Both the position numbers and the translations under genes were made by a program. Source: Tissierellales bacterium (GTDB lineage: Bacteria; Bacillota; Clostridia; Tissierellales; VENL01). Taken from it: a stretch of 41,112 nt of DNA. Under the pieces are notes generated by a model. It saw only the letters and a list, made by a program, of their open reading frames with translations, was not told where the DNA came from and did no database searches. Location of the stretch: NCBI GenBank assembly GCA_028280805.1, contig JANQLB010000069.1, positions 1 through 41,112 of the forward strand, given 5' to 3'. Positions 1-5,535 of this stretch are shown here, one piece after another (positions within the stretch are counted from its first letter, which is position 1; each line of letters starts with the position of its first letter).

Positions 1-24
1 GGGGTCAGGTATGAATAATTCACT
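1..24 (+). repeat. Left arm of 24-bp perfect inverted repeat
   Basis: The arm starts GGGGTCAGGTATGAATAATT and ends CACT. It pairs with 935-958 without mismatch. The transposase stop codon (20-22 on the minus strand) lies inside this arm. Confidence 0.9.
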
Positions 25-904
25 TATTTTCGTATCTTTTCATTATATTAATTACTTGCTCATTAATTACTACAGCATCATTTTTTATCTTAGACACCAT
101 CGATGGATTTAGTTTAAGTATATGAGAAATTTCTTTATTACTTATTCTGCAGTATTTTTCACTTAGTAACACTATTGCTTTTCGTATATCAGATAATTTC
201 TTTATCCTGCTTCTTTTTATTAAATTTATTACTTCAATGCCTTCTTGATTACATATTAAGTTAACCAATTCTCCAAATTCAATAATATTTTTATTAAATA
301 ACTCTTGTTTTGATACTTTTAATACTTGCTCTTGTTCACTTAATTTATAATCCTCAAGTTCTAATGAATTATCTAATCCCATTAATTCTAAATAAATGTT
401 AATGGCTTGTCTACGATTATCCGAAAGAATTTCTAGTACATAATCCTTATCAACTAATGATATTTTCTTTTCTAGATATTTATTATGACTGCTCCATTCA
501 TAACTAAGGTTTTTGGTTAATCCTGCTTTCAATGGATTCTGATGAATATATCTTATCAAAGATAATAAATAACTGTCTTTATCGCATACAAAAGCTTTAT
601 ATCTTTGTTCAAAAACATGACCAGATCTCTGAAACTCTCTATTATATTTTTGTGTGAAAACCTGTTGTATGCATTTCATTATTTTAGCTAACTCTACCTT
701 ACTAACCTCAATCAATAAATGCCCATGATTATCCATAATAACATAAGCATAAAGTTTAAAATCATACTTCTCTTTATATATTTTAATAATGTCTAAATAT
801 GTATTTTTCCACTTAGATTCCATGAAGATGGTGGATTTATTATTTCCTCTTACAATTACATGATATAATGCACCTTCATAATGAACTCTCAACTTTCTAG
901 CCAT
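20..904 (-). CDS. REP-associated tyrosine (Y1) transposase with C-terminal helix-turn-helix
   Basis: Y1-type transposase that would nick and rejoin single-stranded DNA through a tyrosine. The N-terminal half carries the family's metal-binding HGH motif in 'MDNHGHLLIE' and the Y-x-H-Q-N-P-L-K-A-G-L block that follows the catalytic tyrosine helix. The C-terminal 60 residues (ISNKEISHILKLNPSMVSKI) form a predicted helix-turn-helix like the DnaA-type tail seen in many clostridial members. I start it at ATG 904 (product MARKLRV...) because AGGTGATAATT gives good spacing; an in-frame GTG at 913 is possible. At about 294 residues it is full length and looks intact. It is alone between inverted repeats. 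Catalytic activity is inferred from family motifs only. Confidence 0.85.
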   Translation of the reverse strand: MARKLRVHYEGALYHVIVRGNNKSTIFMESKWKNTYLDIIKIYKEKYDFKLYAYVIMDNHGHLLIEVSKVELAKIMKCIQQVFTQKYNREFQRSGHVFEQRYKAFVCDKDSYLLSLIRYIHQNPLKAGLTKNLSYEWSSHNKYLEKKISLVDKDYVLEILSDNRRQAINIYLELMGLDNSLELEDYKLSEQEQVLKVSKQELFNKNIIEFGELVNLICNQEGIEVINLIKRSRIKKLSDIRKAIVLLSEKYCRISNKEISHILKLNPSMVSKIKNDAVVINEQVINIMKRYENK

Positions 905-934
905 AATTATCACCTATTTCATTATACCATGTTT

Positions 935-958
935 AGTGAATTATTCATACCTGACCCC
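935..958 (+). repeat. Right arm of 24-bp perfect inverted repeat
   Basis: The arm starts AGTGAATTATTCATACCTGA and ends CCCC, exactly complementary to 1-24. It is followed by a T-rich run, 959-973. Confidence 0.9.
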
Positions 959-988
959 TTTTTTTCTTTTTTTCCAAGAGGATTATAA

Positions 989-1290
989 TAAATCTGGCTA
1001 TTGATTAAAATTTATTTTTGAATTTCTAAAATTAGTTTAATTTATCTGCAATTACCAGTACTTTATGTGAAAAAATTATTTTTCATCAAAATTAATCTTT
1101 ATGATGAACTTCTTTCACTGTCTCTACGATAATGATATTCATATGAATAGAAATCATCATTTGACCTAGGACAAACTGCATCACATCTACAATAATTAAT
1201 TATTGCCTGTACAGATGCCTCATGAGAATTTGAATTATTTCTTAATTTTCTCATAAAACCCCTCCTTCCAAAATACAATAGCCAGATTTA
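989..1290 (-). repeat. Precursor cassette 1: 15-bp inverted repeat enclosing a RiPP precursor gene
   Basis: 989-1003 (TAAATCTGGCTATTG) is the perfect reverse complement of 1276-1290. The same arms enclose the second precursor gene at 1511-1525 and 1850-1864. Homology between the two copies continues outside the arms (TATAA before, CTTCATGTTT after), so the whole unit was duplicated. On the transcript the 5' arm lies just upstream of the ribosome binding site and the 3' arm about 100 nt after the stop, so they could pair as a panhandle. A weak internal AT stem (1068-1074 with 1079-1085) is present in both copies. Function unknown. Confidence 0.8.
1099..1254 (-). CDS. Cys-containing RiPP precursor peptide 1 (CLI_3235-like, 51 aa)
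   Basis: Likely substrate of the radical SAM maturase encoded upstream. Translated by hand: it begins MRKLRNNSNSHEAS, continues to a core Y-C-R-C-D-A-V-C-P (Cys 22, 24, 28), and ends in an acidic/aromatic tail containing DDFYSYEYHYRRD and a Ser-rich end. A very strong ribosome binding site (AAGGAGGGG) lies 5 nt before the ATG. It aligns almost end to end with the second precursor: MRKL.NNS.S.E.S.Q then YC.C..VCP then DD, SY, HYR. The conserved N-terminal part is probably the leader and the CxCxxxCP-to-HYR part the core. Assignment to the clostridial Cys-rich peptide family rests on context and on my memory of that family, not on a search. Confidence 0.72.
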   Translation of the reverse strand: MRKLRNNSNSHEASVQAIINYCRCDAVCPRSNDDFYSYEYHYRRDSERSSS

Positions 1291-1672
1291 CTTCATGTTT
1301 TAAATTTAAATACTAATAATACATATAAAAATCATTTTTATTAATTATATATTCTTGTAAACAGCTTTAAACTTTATTAAAAAAGTCAAAAATATATAAA
1401 TGAATGGTTATATAATAAATCATCTATAAAATATTTAAAATTTTTTTAGTTACTTTTTAATTTGCATTATTTTTAATATTTGTTGATTTTTTTAACTTTA
1501 AATTATATAATAAATCTGGCTATTGATTAAAATTTGTTTTTGAATTTCTAAGGTTAACTTAAATTGTCTACAATTATCATGTATCTTATGTGAAAAGGTT
1601 ATTTTTCATAAGAATTAATCTTTTCACATAATTTGTTATTGGTTTATGTTATAATATTAAAGTCAGCTTAGC
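1255..1672. other. AT-rich spacer between the two precursor genes
   Basis: No credible gene. It holds the strong ribosome binding site and 5' arm of cassette 1 (1255-1290), an extremely AT-rich stretch (about 1300-1505), and the 3' part of cassette 2. The latter includes TATGTGAAAAG at 1587-1597, which is the perfect reverse complement of 1620-1630. An alternative hairpin CTTATGTGAAAA/TTTTCATAAG (1585-1612) overlaps it, so the precursor 2 transcript could fold in two competing ways after its stop codon. No T-tract terminator was seen. Confidence 0.6.
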
Positions 1673-1864
1673 CTAAAGCTTAGATCTTTTATTGCTTTGT
1701 ATGCGATAATGATGAGCGTATGAAACTAATGGATCATCATACACTGGACAAACCACACTACAGCTACAATAACGAGTTACTTGTAAAGATGTTTCATAAG
1801 ATTTTGAATTGTTTGCTAATTTTCTCATAAAATCCCTCCTTTCAAAATACAATAGCCAGATTTA
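1511..1864 (-). repeat. Precursor cassette 2: 15-bp inverted repeat enclosing the second RiPP precursor
   Basis: 1511-1525 and 1850-1864 carry the same TAAATCTGGCTATTG arms as cassette 1, again in perfect inverted orientation. It is 354 bp long against 302 bp for cassette 1; the extra length is mostly in the region after the stop codon. The two units are direct repeats of one another with diverged interiors. Confidence 0.8.
1673..1828 (-). CDS. Cys-containing RiPP precursor peptide 2 (CLI_3235-like, 51 aa)
   Basis: Second precursor. Translated by hand: it begins MRKLANNSKSYETSLQ, has the core RYCSCSVVCPVYDDP (Cys 21, 23, 27), then SYAHHYR and a basic end. The ribosome binding site is AAAGGAGGG. 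Compared with precursor 1 it keeps the CxCxxxCP cysteines, the DD pair and the HYR block but differs at most other core positions, and its tail is basic where that of precursor 1 is rich in Ser. This pattern (conserved leader, fixed cysteines, variable remainder) is typical of paired RiPP substrates. It lies 132 bp downstream of the acyl-carrier-related gene, same strand, so it may be cotranscribed with the maturation genes or have its own promoter. Confidence 0.72.
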   Translation of the reverse strand: MRKLANNSKSYETSLQVTRYCSCSVVCPVYDDPLVSYAHHYRIQSNKRSKL

Positions 1865-1960
1865 CTTCATGTTTTTAGTACTAATATAAATGTACAAAAT
1901 CTTCAAATTATCTCTAAACTAGAAATAACATTAACATCATTTCGTTTAAATTAGATATAA

Positions 1961-2200
1961 TTATGAAATCATTTTTATCATGTTATCAATACATAAGAAT
2001 CCTTCATCTTTTAAAAATTCATCATCTTTTTTAAATTTATACTTCTTTTTTAAATAAAAGTAAATATACAATAGTTCTTCAGATGAAAGTTTAAATGGCT
2101 CGTCAAATACATTTACAGAAGTATTCGCTAATACTAAATCCAAATCTTTCTTTAGTAAAATTGAAATATCTTTACACAGTTTTATTTTTAAATTATCCAT
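1961..2200 (-). CDS. Peptide-maturation acyl-carrier-related small protein (79 aa)
   Basis: Small acidic/lysine-rich protein matching what I recall of the 'peptide maturation system acyl carrier-related protein' family (TIGR04069) that accompanies CcpM. It is predicted to be mostly helical: an N-terminal helix, then a middle segment 'LSSEELLYIYFYLKKKY' and a short C-terminal helix, like an acyl carrier fold. I see no D-S-L phosphopantetheine attachment motif, so it is probably not a working carrier and may act as a scaffold or specificity subunit. Its ATG overlaps the end of the preceding gene by 8 bp and its ribosome binding site (AGGAGAG) is inside that gene, which indicates translational coupling. 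Confidence 0.65.
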   Translation of the reverse strand: MDNLKIKLCKDISILLKKDLDLVLANTSVNVFDEPFKLSSEELLYIYFYLKKKYKFKKDDEFLKDEGFLCIDNMIKMIS

Positions 2201-3305
2201 TATTATCTCTCCTATATGTTTCTATTAACAAATCTGTAATACGCCCTGCACTCTTTTGGTAAATCACATCTTCAATTCTAGTTTCACAAAGTTTATCAAT
2301 TTCATTTTCCAGGATATCGTTTGCCTGATTTTCCTTAATATACAGAGGTTTATCTACAAACATACTAGGTTCAGCTCCTACATTGTGTAATACATTAGAT
2401 ATATGATATAAGTCCGGTGACCTTCCCAGTAATCTTTTAAAATAAATTGATGTTTTTTCTACAATTTCTGTTTTAACACAATCAGCAGGTAATGTTACAA
2501 TTAAAAAATCCGAAGGTATTGTTTGATGCATCATATACGTATAAATACCAAAAGTGTTATGTATTTTATTGCTATACTGCATAATTCCTTTAGGAACATC
2601 AAATAATACAATATCTGGTTTTACTAAATAATCCAGCGAAGATACCCATTGATTAAATTCTACAATCTGTTCATGGGGAGAAATATCAGTTCCCATAAAC
2701 GACAAGGGGTATCCTACTGCTCCAGCTATTTTGGCATTAGGATTATTTGAGACAAGACTACATATAAATTCTCTTTGTTCAAATTCATGTTTAAGCTGGA
2801 GTGCTATATCAAGGCTATCATAACTTTCAATAAGTCCTCCGATATACACTGCCGGAACTTTGATTTTAAACTGATTGTATTTTCCACTTCTCTTAAATGC
2901 TTTTACTTGATTAGCTATCAAATTATCTAAGGGTTCTTTACAATAAGATATATTAAATTGTTTAAACATATTTATTATGTTTTCATCTTCACCATAATAG
3001 TAAACCTCTAGATTTCTGTTTTTCAAGCTTGTACAAATATATTGCAGATCGTCTTTGTTTAACTCATACGAAATGGATGATGATATCAATATAGCATCTT
3101 GTTTATCAAAATCAATATGATTAATAGATTCTATCAGTTCCGATGGTTCCTTCCTATTTACAAGATTGGCAACTGTTTTTCCTACATATCCTGAACCTAA
3201 TGCAGAAACTCCGGTTACGTCAACTCCTTTGGAGCGTAATGCTTTGTATACTGCAAAGCTTTGATCGTCTAACGGATAAATTATAAATCTTTTTCTAAAA
3301 TCCAT
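2193..3305 (-). CDS. Peptide maturation system protein, TIGR04066-like (370 aa)
   Basis: A soluble protein of about 370 residues with alternating beta/alpha segments. It opens FIIYPLDDQSFAVYKALRSK, which resembles a nucleotide-binding Rossmann start, and has a glycine-rich stretch 'GSGYVGKTVANLV' near residues 37-50. A second possible domain starts near residue 150 (VPAVYIGGLIESYDSLDIAL). No transmembrane helix or signal peptide. From memory this matches the TIGR04066 'peptide maturation system protein' that is found only next to CcpM-type radical SAM enzymes; its chemistry is not established. It starts 9 bp after the maturase stop behind GAGGTGAAAAT and overlaps the next gene by 8 bp. Confidence 0.65.
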   Translation of the reverse strand: MDFRKRFIIYPLDDQSFAVYKALRSKGVDVTGVSALGSGYVGKTVANLVNRKEPSELIESINHIDFDKQDAILISSSISYELNKDDLQYICTSLKNRNLEVYYYGEDENIINMFKQFNISYCKEPLDNLIANQVKAFKRSGKYNQFKIKVPAVYIGGLIESYDSLDIALQLKHEFEQREFICSLVSNNPNAKIAGAVGYPLSFMGTDISPHEQIVEFNQWVSSLDYLVKPDIVLFDVPKGIMQYSNKIHNTFGIYTYMMHQTIPSDFLIVTLPADCVKTEIVEKTSIYFKRLLGRSPDLYHISNVLHNVGAEPSMFVDKPLYIKENQANDILENEIDKLCETRIEDVIYQKSAGRITDLLIETYRRDNNG

Positions 3306-3314
3306 ATTTTCACC

Positions 3315-4715
3315 TCAAATTTCCTTTATTTCTTGCATAATAGTTCTTCCTACAAGCTCATAATTAAAATCTTCTCTAGATAATTCACACATAACTTTAA
3401 TTGAGTCTTTATCGTTATCATAATTATCAAATGCTTTTACACAGTTAGAACAGCCCCTAAATGCAAAGCAGTCTTGACAGTTACTGAATTGACTTCTTGA
3501 TATATTAAGTACTTTACTTGATTTTTCAGTACTCAAACCATTTACTACATCCCCAATCATATTTATTTCAGGAATTTCACTTATCCTTTCACAAGGAAAG
3601 AAGATGCCTTCGGTATTTAAAAATAATCTATGCTCACCGGGAGTACACGGTCCAGAAGGTGCAAAACATTCATCTAATTTCTCCTGTGTATCAAACCCTT
3701 CTATCATTTTACTTATCAATTGATTATAAAAATATGAATAAAAATGATTGGTCTTAAATTCGATTTCATCAAAAAAATTTAAGTAAGCAAGAAATCTGGC
3801 ATAATTTGATTTTTTATTAAAATCTTCAGTTTGTTTATATTTTTCAACTTTATTACTGTCATCAACCGTATTGATACTTATTAAAACTTCATTTAAAACA
3901 GGATAATCTGTGAATAACTTACTATATTGTGTGAAATCTTGTCGTGGATCAATTACCATATTGATTCCAAATTTGTTTTTAAAATTAGGATAATTTGAAA
4001 TAATACGTTCAACCCAAAAGATTACTTTTTCAAATACACTATCCTCCGTATTGCTGAATTTTCTGTTTAAATCATTAATTTCTTTTGGTCCATCTAAACT
4101 AATTACTAACATGAAATCATTTTGCTCCATAAAATTTAAAATATCATCACTGAACAATGTACCGTTTGTAGTAACTGTGTAGTTAACTTTTTTACCTTTA
4201 AAAATAGTCTTTGATAATTCAACAGTTTTGCAAATAGTTTCAAATTCCATTAAAGGCTCACCACCGTAAAAACCTATACTCACTTCTTTATTATCCAGCG
4301 AATTATCTCTAAGGATATTTAAGGCCTTTTCAATTACTTCAAAACTAATTTGCTTATTATTATGCAGTCTGCTTGAACCGTTATTTGATGTATAATTACA
4401 GTATGAACAGCGAAGATTACAATTTTGTGTCAGTTCTATGCTTAGATTTTTAAGTTTTCTTGATAAATAGTCATCTAGATATTTGGTTTGAGGGTGTTCG
4501 AATCTCTTAACCCTATTTGATGATAAATAGCCGTCTTTATATAAGGTGTCAAGTTCTTGTTTAGCTGAATTTGATAGTTCAGGCATGGTTTTTTCGGCAA
4601 GTATACAGTTTATGTAATTGTATAATTCAGAAGATATTGGCACTACAGAGTTCTTATTTACATCATAAAAATAATCACTTTTTAATGTCTTAAATGTATG
4701 GACATACGGCTTCAT
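3315..4715 (-). CDS. ccpM: Radical SAM/SPASM Cys-rich peptide maturase (CcpM-like)
   Basis: Cytosolic iron-sulfur enzyme expected to modify the two precursor peptides by radical chemistry, possibly thioether or other cysteine crosslinking. Residues 1-85 resemble a peptide-recognition (RRE-like) region. The radical SAM core starts at NCNLRCSYC (Cys 99, 103, 106), followed by the SAM-contact block YGGEPLME. The C-terminal SPASM region has CTPGEHRLFLNTEGIFFPCE and then NCQDCFAFRGCSNC and a last Cys, enough for two auxiliary [4Fe-4S] clusters. First gene of the maturation operon, with ribosome binding site AAGGGGGAG. The family name rests on size, architecture and neighbours; a generic anaerobic sulfatase-maturase-like SPASM protein is the alternative. 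Confidence 0.82.
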   Translation of the reverse strand: MKPYVHTFKTLKSDYFYDVNKNSVVPISSELYNYINCILAEKTMPELSNSAKQELDTLYKDGYLSSNRVKRFEHPQTKYLDDYLSRKLKNLSIELTQNCNLRCSYCNYTSNNGSSRLHNNKQISFEVIEKALNILRDNSLDNKEVSIGFYGGEPLMEFETICKTVELSKTIFKGKKVNYTVTTNGTLFSDDILNFMEQNDFMLVISLDGPKEINDLNRKFSNTEDSVFEKVIFWVERIISNYPNFKNKFGINMVIDPRQDFTQYSKLFTDYPVLNEVLISINTVDDSNKVEKYKQTEDFNKKSNYARFLAYLNFFDEIEFKTNHFYSYFYNQLISKMIEGFDTQEKLDECFAPSGPCTPGEHRLFLNTEGIFFPCERISEIPEINMIGDVVNGLSTEKSSKVLNISRSQFSNCQDCFAFRGCSNCVKAFDNYDNDKDSIKVMCELSREDFNYELVGRTIMQEIKEI

Positions 4716-4742
4716 ATAAAATCTCCCCCTTAAAATAAATAT

Positions 4743-4881
4743 TATAGAAATTCAAATTTTAACCCACTTTTATCAAATGAGTATATATAATGAATAACTT
4801 ACAATTATGCGTATGCGTTCACATGGAGTTAAAGTTTTACCTAAACTGAATCATACTTTATTTTGGGTTTGAATTTCTATA
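4743..4881 (-). repeat. 14-bp inverted repeat spanning the leader of the RiPP maturation operon
   Basis: TATAGAAATTCAAA (4743-4756) is the exact reverse complement of 4868-4881, and just inside the arms CCCA (4763-4766) faces TGGG (4864-4867). The interior includes GCGTATGCG. It may be a structured 5' leader, an operator pair, or a small MITE-like relic. The shared TTGAATTTCTA string also occurs inside both precursor cassettes, which may be chance in AT-rich DNA. Confidence 0.5.
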
Positions 4882-5075
4882 TAACCAAATCATATAATGT
4901 AATATTTAGCTTGTCAATACTTTTTTTGTATTAAATTATATATATTTATATTAATGTAATTTTTTTATTATAATGCAATTTTATGATTACTTTAAAGAAA
5001 TGTTGCCATAATAGCTGAAACATAAATATAAAACAAAACAAGTTATTAGATTTATTCATTCAGTTTAGCTTATAA

Positions 5076-5121
5076 ACAACAAACTAGAAACCGAATTTAA
5101 ATATGGTTTCTAGTTTGTTGT
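5076..5121. repeat. 17-bp perfect hairpin
   Basis: ACAACAAACTAGAAACC (5076-5092) pairs with GGTTTCTAGTTTGTTGT (5105-5121) around a 12-nt loop, with GCTTA/TAAGC (5068-5072, 5122-5126) extending the symmetry. No T-tract follows on either strand, so a simple intrinsic terminator is not supported. Confidence 0.6.
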
Positions 5122-5433
5122 GTAAGCTTAAAATGACATATTAAATTTATTATAAACTTTAAAATTAAAAATATAACTATCTTTTTCTTGATTAATAACA
5201 CATACAACTACTTATTTGAATTAGAGTTCATGTAGCCCAAATTTAAAACAATGATCTTTGTAAATGTCTTTTATATAAAGTAACAATTTTTATTGTTTAT
5301 ATATCTATTATATTATATCTTAATTAATATATGGAATTTATGAAATTTTCTTAATATTATGAATGTGGAAAAATTTATCTGCTTGATTATGAGTACAATT
5401 TTTATCATCATTTACAGAAATTTATTTGCCATA

Positions 5434-5470
5434 ACAAAAAATAGACAGGAATATAACTGTCTGTCTATTT
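5434..5470 (-). terminator. Rho-independent terminator after the UvrA-family gene
   Basis: On the minus strand AAATAGACAG (5470-5461) pairs with CTGTCTATTT (5448-5439) around a 12-nt loop. The run of T that completes the second arm makes a TTTTTT tract. It lies 66 bp beyond the stop of the UvrA-family gene. Confidence 0.75.
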
Positions 5471-5535
5471 AACCCAATATTAATATTCATTGTATCTTTT
5501 ACATATTTTTTAAGTATATAATATCTTTTTTAAGT

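Larger units (their letters stand above)
1..958 (-). mobile_element. REP-associated tyrosine transposase element with 24-bp terminal inverted repeats
   Basis: Positions 1-24 are the exact reverse complement of 935-958, and the pair encloses a single transposase gene. The arms could extend past the window edge on the left. Elements of this class (IS200/IS605-related RAYT) mobilise single-stranded DNA bearing palindromic ends. Whether these arms are real element ends or REP-like palindromes recognised by the transposase cannot be decided from one copy. No target-site duplication can be tested because the left flank is missing. The element sits about 30 bp from the outer end of the first RiPP precursor cassette. 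Confidence 0.7.
4716..5535. other. 820-bp intergenic region with hairpins, no gene found
   Basis: Very AT-rich and stop-dense in all frames. It contains a 14-bp perfect inverted repeat (TATAGAAATTCAAA at 4743-4756, complement at 4868-4881) spanning 139 bp in the probable leader of the maturase gene. It also contains a 17-bp perfect hairpin with a 12-nt loop (5076-5092 with 5105-5121), and the terminator at 5434-5470. The promoter for the RiPP maturation operon should lie near 4740-4880, but I could not find a -35/-10 pair with acceptable spacing. I see no third precursor peptide. Confidence 0.6.

Noticed and set aside
989..1864. CRISPR-like or simple tandem repeat interpretation of the two precursor cassettes
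   Set aside because: Only two units of about 300-350 bp, each containing a gene; no short regular repeat-spacer pattern.
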